From NCBI GenBank assembly GCA_018396955.1, contig JAGTQI010000005.1, positions 1-38,673 on the forward strand: a stretch of DNA of 38,673 nt. Direction: 5' to 3'. The stretch is from Candidatus Bathyarchaeota archaeon (GTDB lineage Archaea > Thermoproteota > Bathyarchaeia > Bathyarchaeales > Bathycorpusculaceae). Every line of letters starts with the position of its first letter. The stretch's first letter is position 1. Under the pieces are notes generated by a model. It saw nothing but the letters and a program-made list of their open reading frames with translations. It was not told where the DNA came from and searched no databases. The position numbers were made by a program, and so were the translations under genes. Positions 18,375-26,458 of this stretch are shown here, in pieces.

Positions 18375-19828
18375 AAGAGATAGTCATAAACCCAATAACA
18401 AGGCTTGAGGGTCACGGGAAAATAACCATATTCCTAAACGATGAAGGCGACGTGGAGGAGGCTTACTTCCAAGTTCCAGAACTCCGCGGCTTTGAAAAAT
18501 TCTGCGAAGGTCGAAGAGCCGAAGACTTGCCATTAATAATGACACGCATTTGCGGAGTCTGCCCAGTTGCCCACCATATGGCAAGCGCCAAAGCCCTAGA
18601 CGCGGCTTTCAATGTTGAACCACCTGAACCAGCCAAAAAACTCCGCGAATTAATGTATTGTGGCTACTACTTATACGACCACACATTGCACTTTTACTAT
18701 TTAGGCGGTCCAGATTTTGTTGTTGGACCAGACGCACCGCCAGAAAAACGAAACGTTTTAGGCGTCATCGAGAAGGCGGGCCTTGAAATCGGCAAGGAGG
18801 TTATAAAGCATAGGGCTTACGGACAAAAGATAACCGAAATCTTGGGAGGTAAGGCCACTCACCCAGTAAGCGCATGCATCCCAGGGGGGTTTGCAAGACC
18901 AATTTCAGAGGAAGAGCGGCGAGAAATCGAACAGATGGTGAGAAGTTGCCTTGAATTCGCCAAGTTTTCGCTGAAGCTCTTCGATGACATAGTCTTAAAA
19001 AACACGGATTATGTAAACCTGATCAAAAGTGAACCATACACGTTGAAGACTTATTATATGGGTTTGGTGGACAAAAACAATAAGGTGAACTTTTACGATG
19101 GAAACGTCCGCGTAGTCGATCCCAACGGCCGAGAATTCGTCAAATTCTCACCAAGAGAGTATTTAGACGTTATAGAAGAGCACGTGGAACCATGGACTTA
19201 CGTGAAGCTTCCATACTTGAAGAAGATAGGCTGGAAAGGTCTTGTGGACGGTCCAGAAAGCGGAGCCTACCGTGTCGGTCCATTGGGAAGGCTTAACGCG
19301 GCGGATGGCATGGCAACACCGCTAGCTCAAGCCGAATATGAGCGGATGTATGCTACACTAGGCGGAAAACCTGTTCACAACACTTTGGCTTACCATTGGG
19401 CTAGGCTTATTGAGCTTTTGTACGCGGCTGAACGCGCCCTAGAACTTGTAACGGACCCAGAAATAACTAGCAAAAATGTCCGCAACAAGCCTGGCAAGCC
19501 AGGCGAAGGCGTTGGAATTGTGGAGGCTGCAAGGGGCACGCTTATACATCATTATCAATTGGACGAGAACGCTTTGGCTAAAAAAGTTAATTTGATAGTT
19601 GCCACCGTCAACAACGCGCCAAGCATCTGCATGTCCATTAGAAATGCGGCTAAAGGCTTAATCAAGAAGGGCAATGTTACCGACGGCATATTAAACATGG
19701 TGGAGATGGCTTTCCGGGCTTACGACCCATGTTTCGCATGTGCCACCCATTTTGCGGTTGGCCAAATGCCCCTGGAGGTTGAAATTTATGACAGCGAGAA
19801 AAGGCTCGTCCAAAAAATCAAAAGGTAA
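18371..19828 (+). CDS. mvhA: [NiFe]-hydrogenase large subunit, MvhA type (module 1)
   Basis: Holds the NiFe active site that splits or makes H2. Both metal-binding ends are present: RICGVCPVAHH (about 59-69) and DPCFACATH (about 452-460), four cysteines in total. About 25 residues follow the last motif. It is very similar in sequence and length to the module 2 copy (485 versus 484 aa). It overlaps mvhG by 4 nt and is followed by an HdrA whose C-terminus carries the MvhD domain, so the H2-to-Hdr route is complete in this operon. Group 3c assignment is from family knowledge and context. Confidence 0.95.
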   Translation: MKEIVINPITRLEGHGKITIFLNDEGDVEEAYFQVPELRGFEKFCEGRRAEDLPLIMTRICGVCPVAHHMASAKALDAAFNVEPPEPAKKLRELMYCGYYLYDHTLHFYYLGGPDFVVGPDAPPEKRNVLGVIEKAGLEIGKEVIKHRAYGQKITEILGGKATHPVSACIPGGFARPISEEERREIEQMVRSCLEFAKFSLKLFDDIVLKNTDYVNLIKSEPYTLKTYYMGLVDKNNKVNFYDGNVRVVDPNGREFVKFSPREYLDVIEEHVEPWTYVKLPYLKKIGWKGLVDGPESGAYRVGPLGRLNAADGMATPLAQAEYERMYATLGGKPVHNTLAYHWARLIELLYAAERALELVTDPEITSKNVRNKPGKPGEGVGIVEAARGTLIHHYQLDENALAKKVNLIVATVNNAPSICMSIRNAAKGLIKKGNVTDGILNMVEMAFRAYDPCFACATHFAVGQMPLEVEIYDSEKRLVQKIKR

Positions 19829-19859
19829 AGGAAAAGGGAGGAAAAGGAGGGGAGCAAAG

Positions 19860-22280
19860 GTGAAAGCCATGGAAGAGGCAAAAGTTGGAGTCTTCCTATC
19901 CGACTGCGGAGGACAAATAGCAAAAATCCTAGACTTCGAAGCCCTAACAAACTTTGTTAAGACTGTTCAAGGCGTAACCTTTGTCGCTAGAGCCAACGAG
20001 TTCTGGCGAGGCGAAGGCCTAAAAATCATAGTAGACGCCGTTAAGACTAAAAAGGTAAACCGCGTCGTCGTAGCAGAAGCAGTTCCAAAAATCAGCGAGG
20101 TAGCCATAGCAAAGGCTGTTGAAGAGGCTGGACTTAACCCGCATTTAGTTGAGGTTCTAGACCTAAAAGACCATTGTGCATTGCCCCACAGGGACACGCC
20201 TAAAGAGGCTACTGAAAAGGCTAAGGCGATGCTCTTAGCCGCCATTGAAAAGGCTAGGCTGCTAGAGCCAATTGAAAAGACAGAGTTTCCAGCCGTTAAA
20301 TCCGTCCTAGTTATTGGCGGCGGAATAGCTGGGATGCAAGCAGCTGAAGACCTAGCTGACATGGGCTTCCAAGTTCACTTAATAGAGAAGGAGCCCTTCC
20401 TGGGAGGTTTAGCCGCTAAAGCCGTTCGCTTTTTCCCAACAGACGACTGCGCCATATGCATCCAATCTCCAGCGACGGATCTGAAAACTGTGACCCAGAC
20501 ATCGAGGAAATGTGTTTACCGCTCTGGTTTTTCGGAGATTCCAAACCTAAACATTTTGACAAACGCCAAAGTCGTGAAGGTTGAGGGCGGCCCTGGAAAC
20601 TTCAAGGTGACTGTAGAACGAAAACCCCGCTATGTGGATGAGAAGAAATGTGTGGCATGCGACTTGTGCACAAGCGTCTGCCCGGTTGAAGTTCCAGACG
20701 AGTATAACGCCAAGCTCACTAAGCGGAAAGCCATTTACATAAACAAGCCGCTGGTTTACCCGCCAGCTTATGCCATAGACGCCAAAGTCTGCAAGTTCCA
20801 CGAATGCGCCAAATGCGTTGAAGTTTGTCCGACAAAAGCCGTTAATCTAGACCAGAAAACAGAGCATGTGACCCTTAATGTTGGCGGCATAATTGTGGCT
20901 ACAGGCTTCCGCGAGTATGACCCAAGCGTTATAAAAGAGTACCATTATGGCGAATATCCGGACGTGATAACGCATCTGGAGCTGGCAAGGATGCTGGACG
21001 CCTTCGGCCCAACAAACGGAGTGCCAGTAAGACCCTCAGATAGGAAACCGGCAAAACGCATAGTCTTCGTGCAGTGTGTAGGCTCAAGGGACAGGCGTTG
21101 GAACCCCTACTGTTCAAGTATTTGCTGTATGATTTCGCTGAAGCACGCCACACTAATTAAGGAGGCTTATCCAGACACGGACGTTACCATATGCTATATA
21201 GATATCCGCACAACTGGCAGAGAACATGAATACTATTATGAAAGAGCTCGGGAAATGGGTGTGAAATTCGTTAAGGGAAGACCATCCGAAATAATCCACG
21301 ATCCAGCCACAAACACTCTGATTGTGGAGGTTGAAGACGAGCTTTTAAGAAGGCTTATGGAGCTTGAGGCCGACTTGGTGGTTTTAGCCGCAGCCATGGT
21401 TCCATCCGAGGACACAAAGGAGCTGGCGCAAATCCTCGGAGTAGAACTGGACCAAGATGGCTTCTTTAAAGAGTATAACGCCAAGCTTAGGCCTACCGAA
21501 ACAAAGCGGAGAGGCATATTCATATGCGGAGGCGCCGTCTTCCCGAAGGACGCCCCTACAACCTCGCTTCATGCACATTCAGCAGCCGTTAAGGCAGCGA
21601 AATTCCTTATGAATGGCAAAATTACCAAAGACTTGAAAGTAGCCGTTGTAAATGAGGATTACTGTGGCAACTGCCAGTTCTGTCCAGTGACATGCCCATA
21701 TGGCGCCATTACCCTTGAGCCTAAAGGCGACGGCCACTTTGTGGCTAAGGTTTCTGAACTAATATGCGAAGGCTGCGGCGTCTGCGTTGGCACATGCCCA
21801 GTAGGCGCCATAGAACTCCGCCACCTCAAGCCAAGCCAAATATCCGCCCAGATGAAGGCGCTATTGTCTGTTAATGGTACTTCCAAGCCGCTTGTGCTGG
21901 CTTTCAGCTGTTCAGAATGCGGCCATGCAGCTGTAGACTCTTCCGGAATGGCTATGATGAGCTACCCTGCCAACGTCAGAGTCCTGCGGGTTCCATGCAC
22001 AGGCGTAATCCAAGTCCAGCACATACTTGAAGCTTTTAAGGCTGGAGCCCAAGGGGTCATGGTGGTTGGCTGCAAACCAGACGGGTGCCACTATGAGGTT
22101 GGAAGCCAAAAAGCCCAGAAGAAGGTTGAGATGGCAAAGATGCTGCTCCAAGCCTATGGCATAGAGCCCGAAAGACTCGAAATGTTCAACCTAGTCTTCA
22201 TAGAAGGCGACAAATTTGCAGAAGCAGCCAAAGCCATGACCGAAAGGGTGGAAAGGCTGGGCTTACTCCAACTCGCATAA
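19860..22280 (+). CDS. hdrA: HdrA with C-terminal MvhD domain (module 1)
   Basis: Flavin electron-splitting subunit joined to its hydrogenase adaptor; about 806 aa from GTG 19860. FAD fold VLVIGGGIAGMQAA (about 149); inserted ferredoxin CVACDLCTSVCP and CAKCVEVCP (about 260-325); C-terminal ferredoxin CGNCQFCPVTCP and CEGCGVCVGTCP (about 600-650); MvhD-like domain with CSECGHAAV, VPCTG and GCKPDGCHY (about 680-800). The N-terminal HdrA domain lacks the usual cysteines (VFLSDCGGQ, VVAEAVPK instead of CxCG and CTP), so its cluster is probably absent or differently bound. The ORF-track start at 19740 lies inside mvhA; GTG 19860 (GGAGGGGAG upstream) or ATG 19869 is far more likely. Confidence 0.93.
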   Translation: MKAMEEAKVGVFLSDCGGQIAKILDFEALTNFVKTVQGVTFVARANEFWRGEGLKIIVDAVKTKKVNRVVVAEAVPKISEVAIAKAVEEAGLNPHLVEVLDLKDHCALPHRDTPKEATEKAKAMLLAAIEKARLLEPIEKTEFPAVKSVLVIGGGIAGMQAAEDLADMGFQVHLIEKEPFLGGLAAKAVRFFPTDDCAICIQSPATDLKTVTQTSRKCVYRSGFSEIPNLNILTNAKVVKVEGGPGNFKVTVERKPRYVDEKKCVACDLCTSVCPVEVPDEYNAKLTKRKAIYINKPLVYPPAYAIDAKVCKFHECAKCVEVCPTKAVNLDQKTEHVTLNVGGIIVATGFREYDPSVIKEYHYGEYPDVITHLELARMLDAFGPTNGVPVRPSDRKPAKRIVFVQCVGSRDRRWNPYCSSICCMISLKHATLIKEAYPDTDVTICYIDIRTTGREHEYYYERAREMGVKFVKGRPSEIIHDPATNTLIVEVEDELLRRLMELEADLVVLAAAMVPSEDTKELAQILGVELDQDGFFKEYNAKLRPTETKRRGIFICGGAVFPKDAPTTSLHAHSAAVKAAKFLMNGKITKDLKVAVVNEDYCGNCQFCPVTCPYGAITLEPKGDGHFVAKVSELICEGCGVCVGTCPVGAIELRHLKPSQISAQMKALLSVNGTSKPLVLAFSCSECGHAAVDSSGMAMMSYPANVRVLRVPCTGVIQVQHILEAFKAGAQGVMVVGCKPDGCHYEVGSQKAQKKVEMAKMLLQAYGIEPERLEMFNLVFIEGDKFAEAAKAMTERVERLGLLQLA

Positions 22281-22307
22281 GAAGGAACAAAAATAGGAGA
22301 TGCCAAA

Positions 22308-22814
22308 ATGTCTGGAGAAAAACCCCTCGACTTCACAAAGGAGATAACCAGCAAGCTCGGCGGGGAAACAATAGCCCGCTGCTACCAGTGCGGAACATGC
22401 GCCAGCACATGCCCAGTCACCAGAACAACAGAACGCTACAACCCTCGCCAAATAATAAGGCTTGCTCTGCTAGGGCAAAGGGACGAAGTTCTAAAGGGCG
22501 ACTCCATATGGCTTTGCGCCTCATGTTACAACTGCCAAGAACGATGCCCCCAAAAAGTTGAGATCGCAGACGTAATATATGCTTTAAGAAACATAGCCAT
22601 CCGTGAAGGCAACATACCAGCCATATACACAGAATTCGCCAATGGACTCATGAGTGAAGGGCGCCTAGCCCCAATATCAAAATTCTTGGAAAAGAAAAGA
22701 GCCGACTACGGCTTACCACCACTGAAGCCGACTGGCGTGGAAGCCATTAAAAAGATTCTAGCGGCAACAGGCTTCGACAAAATCATGTTCAAAAAGGAGG
22801 GTACACCACAATGA
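22308..22814 (+). CDS. hdrC: HdrC, iron-sulfur subunit (module 1)
   Basis: Passes electrons from HdrA to HdrB. The 168-aa protein has two [4Fe-4S] motifs, CYQCGTCASTCP (about 25-36) and CASCYNCQERCP (about 69-80), with the usual intervening helical region and a C-terminal tail ending KKEGTPQ. Length is typical for HdrC. It follows hdrA by 27 nt and overlaps hdrB by 4 nt, so subunit stoichiometry is probably kept by translational coupling. Confidence 0.95.
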   Translation: MSGEKPLDFTKEITSKLGGETIARCYQCGTCASTCPVTRTTERYNPRQIIRLALLGQRDEVLKGDSIWLCASCYNCQERCPQKVEIADVIYALRNIAIREGNIPAIYTEFANGLMSEGRLAPISKFLEKKRADYGLPPLKPTGVEAIKKILAATGFDKIMFKKEGTPQ

Positions 22815-23686
22815 CAAGCTACGCCTTGTTTTTAGGTTGCACAATACCAGCCCGTCAGCCCCACTATGAACTCGCAGCAAGAAAAGCCCTAACAAGGCTT
22901 GGAATACAACTTGTGGACATGGAAGGCGCAACATGTTGCGCTCCGCCACCACTCCAATCCATAGACTTGGAAACAAGTTTGGCAATAGCCGCCTACAACA
23001 TCTGCCTAGCAGAAGAAGCCGACTTAAACATTGTCACGTTGTGCACCGGATGCTTCGAATCCCTAACAATTGCGAATCGCCTCCTAAAGGAAAAGCCGGA
23101 ACTACGCGAAAAAGTCAACAAGATTTTAGCTAATGCTGGTAAAGAGTTTAGAGGCACAAAAGAGGTTAGGCATTACTTACAAGTCTTAATGGACGACATA
23201 GGCATAGACCGCCTAAAACAAAGCATAGTCAAGCCCCTAAACAACCTTAAAGTAGCCGCCTTTTCCGGATGCCACCTCCTACGCCCAAGCGAGCTCCTAC
23301 GTTTCGACGACCCAGAACGCCCCCGCATATTCGACACTCTAATAGAGGCTTTAGGAGCCAAAAGCATACCATATAAGAATAAGCTGCGGTGCTGCGGGGG
23401 GCTCCTCAGAGGCTATGCAGATGACGTGGCACTAGCCATAGCAAGAGACAAAATTGTAAACGCCTACAACGCCGGAGCAGACTGCATATCAACCCTATGC
23501 CCCTTCTGCTTTTTAACCCTAGACCTTGGACAAATGCTAATAAAAGCAACCTACAAGGAAGAATACAACATGCCAATAATCCACTACGCCGAACTATTAA
23601 GCCTAAGCCTAGGGGTAGAGCCAAAAGAACTCGCACTAGATTTCCACAAGGTAAAAATAGACAGAGTTTTGGAAAAGATAGGCTGA
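22811..23686 (+). CDS. hdrB: HdrB, catalytic disulfide-reductase subunit (module 1)
   Basis: Holds the two CCG-domain iron-sulfur centres where disulfides are reduced in Hdr enzymes; 291 aa. First CCG: GCTIP (C10), TCCAPPP (C42-C43), CTGC (C78, C81). Second CCG: SGCHLLRP, RCCGGLL, CPFC. All ligand cysteines are present. The first motif reads CCAPP, close to the CCPAP seen in methanogen HdrB, whereas the module 2 copy reads NCCGYP, so the pockets probably differ. The natural substrate is unknown; no mcr genes are visible, so CoM-S-S-CoB is not assured. Last gene of the operon. Confidence 0.95.
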   Translation: MTSYALFLGCTIPARQPHYELAARKALTRLGIQLVDMEGATCCAPPPLQSIDLETSLAIAAYNICLAEEADLNIVTLCTGCFESLTIANRLLKEKPELREKVNKILANAGKEFRGTKEVRHYLQVLMDDIGIDRLKQSIVKPLNNLKVAAFSGCHLLRPSELLRFDDPERPRIFDTLIEALGAKSIPYKNKLRCCGGLLRGYADDVALAIARDKIVNAYNAGADCISTLCPFCFLTLDLGQMLIKATYKEEYNMPIIHYAELLSLSLGVEPKELALDFHKVKIDRVLEKIG

Positions 23687-23701
23687 AACGTTTTCAACAA
23701 A

Positions 23702-23730
23702 CTTTTTCCAACAACTTTTTTCAATTTTTG
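23702..23730 (+). terminator. T-rich terminator after module 1
   Basis: Three T-runs (CTTTTTCC, ACTTTTTTC, AATTTTTG) follow the hdrB stop. Oligo-T tracts without a hairpin are the common archaeal termination signal. Confidence 0.5.
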
Positions 23731-23783
23731 TTAGAAAGTGTTAAAAGCTTACGATATGGCATATGGTTTTGAGGATGCTCTGA

Positions 23784-23981
23784 ATGAAAATTACAGCCCT
23801 TAAAGAGCATAAATGCTTCTGCTGTGGCGGAGTTATCAAAAAAGGCGAGGAATGCTTTGTATTTATAGTGAATCCTGAAAACCCAAGTAAAAGTGAGTTT
23901 GACGTTATTTACACTTGTGCGAAATGTGCTGAAGAGGAGGCTTGTCGGCGGAGGATTAAACAGAAGGGCGTGGCTGTTTAA
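23784..23981 (+). CDS. Small Cys-rich (zinc-finger-like) protein
   Basis: 65 aa with KCFCCGG (about 10-16), EECFVF and YTCAKCAEEEAC (about 43-54): six cysteines arranged as CxCC...C...CxxC, likely a zinc site. Function unknown. GAGG 9 nt before the ATG and TTAAAAGC near 23741 support expression on its own promoter. It converges with the Hsp20-like gene, 11 nt from its stop. Codon use resembles its neighbours. Confidence 0.65.
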   Translation: MKITALKEHKCFCCGGVIKKGEECFVFIVNPENPSKSEFDVIYTCAKCAEEEACRRRIKQKGVAV

Positions 23982-23992
23982 CGCTTCACGCC

Positions 23993-24457
23993 TTAACTTC
24001 TATAGTCCACCGTTGTCTTTAGCTTTGGAATCTCAACTTCTAAAGCCTTATTATTGTTACACTTCATAATTATGTTTTCAACTTGCAACTCATGAAGTGG
24101 GAGGTTAAGTTTCCAACACGTGTTTTCTAGGCATATCTGTAAGCTATCATCAAACTTGTTAACTGTTACCCGCTGGTCCCTGCAGCGGCACTGCATTAAA
24201 ACCTTAACATAATTTTCATCTTCAAAAATGTCTATTAAGGGCTCTTCAATATGGGGCAGCGGAATAAAGTGTTTTGCAGTTGGACTTTTCTCAAACCTCT
24301 CCTCAATAACATACTTTTTCTTGATGAGCCTTTCCATGGGCTCTAAGGGGTTTTCTCCTTTAATCTCCTCTTCTTTAAGGCTTTCCACTAGTTTTTTAGC
24401 TAAAACTTTGCAGAAGACGTCTATATTCCTTAAAACTTCTTCAAAATCACCACTCAT
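23993..24457 (-). CDS. Divergent Hsp20/alpha-crystallin-like protein
   Basis: 154 aa. The second half looks like an alpha-crystallin domain: PLIDIFEDENYVKVLMQCR (beta strands of the ACD start), WKLNLPLHELQ, and NNKALEVEIPK, which matches the family's NGVLEVxLPK strand. Residues 1-60 are helical and charged and probably act as the oligomerising arm. Such proteins hold unfolding clients; GvpH-like members also belong here. Similarity is weak and judged by eye. ACD cysteines (QCRCRDQ) are unusual. The gene runs opposite to the Cys-rich gene and in the same direction as the PhoU-like gene. Confidence 0.55.
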   Translation of the reverse strand: MSGDFEEVLRNIDVFCKVLAKKLVESLKEEEIKGENPLEPMERLIKKKYVIEERFEKSPTAKHFIPLPHIEEPLIDIFEDENYVKVLMQCRCRDQRVTVNKFDDSLQICLENTCWKLNLPLHELQVENIIMKCNNNKALEVEIPKLKTTVDYRS

Positions 24458-24547
24458 GACGTCTTCCTCTAAAGTATTATTACATTTTAGCCTATTTAAC
24501 CTTGTTTATTCTAAGCATAGCCGAATTATGAATTATGCTTTTGAAAG

Positions 24548-25621
24548 CTATTTCTTTCCAATAGTCAAAGGCAGAGTTCTGACGTGCTTAACTGCCCGAA
24601 CAACATCGCCAACATACTTGCCCGGATCTTCTAGAGCTCTGTTTATGGCTATTTCAGCTATTGTGGCGCCTTTGTCGGCAATTTTGCTTAGGCACGATAG
24701 AATGGAACGAATGTAGGGGATTTCTGGAGCTTCCCTCATAAGCCTATTCGAGTCAACTTCAAGCACTTTTATCATCTCTAAAAGCTGGTTTGCAACCTTC
24801 AAATCCCTTGTGAAAATGCATTCAATAGATTTCTGAAGAATTGTCTGGGTCAGCTCACTTAAATGGAATATTCGGTCAACGACATCGTTGGGAATCCTAT
24901 TCCTATAAATCTCCATTTCAAGAACTTCTCTGGCCATGTCTTCAGAGTAATCCGCAACCAACTCTAAATACTGAAGTATAAGCCTGGCAGCCGGTATGAA
25001 AAGCACATCAACCATGCCAACTTCTTCAGCAATAGCCGGCTTCACTTGTGCAGAAAGAAGTAAACGCACTGCCAAATAATAGATTTTGTCCGCTTCGTCT
25101 TCTCTGGCTATTGCCTCCTCCACAATCTCATATTTTTTCTCCTTAAAGCCTTGCATTGCCTCAGAAAGTATTGTTGACGCTATGAGAGCAAGCCTCCGTA
25201 TGAGCATGTCAAGCTTAAACTTTGTAGAGTCTATGGAACACTGTAAAAGTATGCTTTTAGGGGTCTCCTCAAGAATGCCAAGCCCAATAAGCTTTTGAAC
25301 TATTCTCCGCACTTCATCCACGTGGTTTCTACTAATACGACTTGTGGAAATTACCCGTATAACATCTCGTCCAAGAATATAGCTTCCAACAATAATTCTT
25401 TCAAGCATTCCAGGCTCATCACATGCGTCAGCATTCACTATGTATTCCTCGGCCTCCTCTTTTTGGGCTATATGCCTCGGCATTATTTTTAGGGAGCCGT
25501 CCCTTTCAGGTATTATGAATAGTAGGTCTCTTGGTTTTATGCCGTGTTCTTTGATCCACTCGTTTGGTAGCGAAACTGTCATGGTTGAGTGGCCTACTCT
25601 TTGAACCTTTCTAATTTCCAA
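24548..25621 (-). CDS. AbrB-PhoU phosphate-uptake-type regulator
   Basis: 357 aa. Residues about 1-45 form a SpoVT/AbrB-like swapped-hairpin DNA-binding domain (VQRVGHSTMTVSLPNEWI). The rest is two PhoU-type helical bundles with acidic stretches such as EEAIAREDEADKIYY that bind metal in PhoU proteins. Archaeal proteins of this layout are usually linked to phosphate-transport control, but no pst genes are in the window, so the target is unknown. It starts at 25621 and is divergent from the RHH-GcvH-like gene; the two share a 126-nt promoter region. Confidence 0.88.
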   Translation of the reverse strand: MEIRKVQRVGHSTMTVSLPNEWIKEHGIKPRDLLFIIPERDGSLKIMPRHIAQKEEAEEYIVNADACDEPGMLERIIVGSYILGRDVIRVISTSRISRNHVDEVRRIVQKLIGLGILEETPKSILLQCSIDSTKFKLDMLIRRLALIASTILSEAMQGFKEKKYEIVEEAIAREDEADKIYYLAVRLLLSAQVKPAIAEEVGMVDVLFIPAARLILQYLELVADYSEDMAREVLEMEIYRNRIPNDVVDRIFHLSELTQTILQKSIECIFTRDLKVANQLLEMIKVLEVDSNRLMREAPEIPYIRSILSCLSKIADKGATIAEIAINRALEDPGKYVGDVVRAVKHVRTLPLTIGKK

Positions 25622-25747
25622 AGGTTTCCCTCTATTTATAGTATTTACTTTAGCACATTTATTTATTCTATATTTTCTATTTGCGTTAGATATATATTTT
25701 TCGCTTTGCTCTATATATCATGCAGATGTAAAGGAGGTTGATGTGAA
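25622..25747. promoter_or_regulatory. Divergent A/T-rich promoter region, AbrB-PhoU / RHH-GcvH
   Basis: For the plus gene, GATATATATTTTT (25688-25700) fits a TATA box with the transcript starting upstream of AAGGAGGT (25731-25738), a near-perfect Shine-Dalgarno 9 nt before ATG 25748. A second box, CTATATATC (25711-25719), would leave almost no leader. For the minus gene an A/T box around 25656-25670 is best placed. Both neighbours encode DNA-binding domains, so autoregulation here is plausible. Confidence 0.5.
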
Positions 25748-26338
25748 ATGTCTGAATGGAAAACCGTAAGCATAAGACAAGAGCTGATAAAAGAGATTGA
25801 AAGACTCCTCAGGACAGGACGTTACAGGAGCATATCAGAATTTGTCTCAGAAGCCATAAGGCTACGCCTAGAAGAGCTAATGAGAGCTGAGGGAATTCCG
25901 CCGGCAAAACGTGAAATGCTTTTGGCAATACCAGAACAGCTGCTATACACGCCTAAGCATACATGGGCGCAAATAACCCCCGAAGGAAACATCCGTGTGG
26001 GTGTTTCAGACTACGCTCAAAGACACCTTAAAGGCATTGCCAACATAATAACTGAACCCGTTGGAAAGGAAATAGCGAAAATGGAGCCGTTCGGTGTGGC
26101 TGAGACCTGGATGTTTATGTTTGATTTATACGCGCCCGTAAGCGGCAAAATTGTTAAAGTTAACGAGCAGTTGAAGGATAAACCTTACCTAGTAAATGAG
26201 GATCCGTATGGCGAGGGCTGGATAATCGAAATTAAGCCCAAAAACTCTTTGACGCTTGAAGAGGAACTCAAAAGTCTTCTAAGCTCCAGGGAATACAACA
26301 AGTGGGTTAGCAAGCTTGAGGGGAGGCTCCGTGAATAG
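25748..26338 (+). CDS. Ribbon-helix-helix domain fused to a non-lipoylatable GcvH-like domain
   Basis: 196 aa. Residues 5-45 (TVSIRQELIKEIERLL... SISEFVSEAIRLRLEEL) form a CopG/Arc-type ribbon-helix-helix DNA-binding domain. Residues about 66-163 match the glycine-cleavage H-protein fold: YTPKHTWAQI, IRVGVSDYAQRHL, DLYAPVSGKIVKVN, LVNEDPYGEGWI. The lipoylation hairpin, ESVKAASD in true GcvH, reads ETWMFMFD, so the lipoyl Lys is replaced by Met122. It cannot carry lipoate at the usual site, and no gcvT, gcvP or lipoate ligase genes are present. A ligand-sensing regulator is a reasonable guess. It precedes the Nfn/Hdr module 2 operon. Confidence 0.85.
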   Translation: MSEWKTVSIRQELIKEIERLLRTGRYRSISEFVSEAIRLRLEELMRAEGIPPAKREMLLAIPEQLLYTPKHTWAQITPEGNIRVGVSDYAQRHLKGIANIITEPVGKEIAKMEPFGVAETWMFMFDLYAPVSGKIVKVNEQLKDKPYLVNEDPYGEGWIIEIKPKNSLTLEEELKSLLSSREYNKWVSKLEGRLRE

Positions 26339-26405
26339 GCTTCAATTCCCCCCTTTTTCTCTTGGAATTTTTAAGTTATGTTTGTGTCAAGCTTGATTTA
26401 GGTGG

Positions 26406-26416
26406 CTTAATATATC
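26406..26416 (+). promoter_or_regulatory. TATA-like box for the module 2 operon
   Basis: CTTAATATATC lies 43-53 nt before the TTG start at 26459 and after a T-run (CCCCTTTTTC, 26350-26359) that may end the preceding transcript. Genes from 26459 to 36292 are packed with gaps of 17 nt or less or overlaps, so this may be the main promoter for about 10 kb. Confidence 0.45.
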
Positions 26417-26458
26417 GGGTTTAGCATTCAAATATCCTTCTAAGAAGGGCTGGTTAGC

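Noticed and set aside
19740-19859. N-terminal 40-residue Lys/Arg-rich extension of HdrA in the ORF track
   Set aside because: It overlaps the conserved C-terminus of mvhA in another frame. GTG 19860 or ATG 19869 with a GGAGG-type site is the better start.
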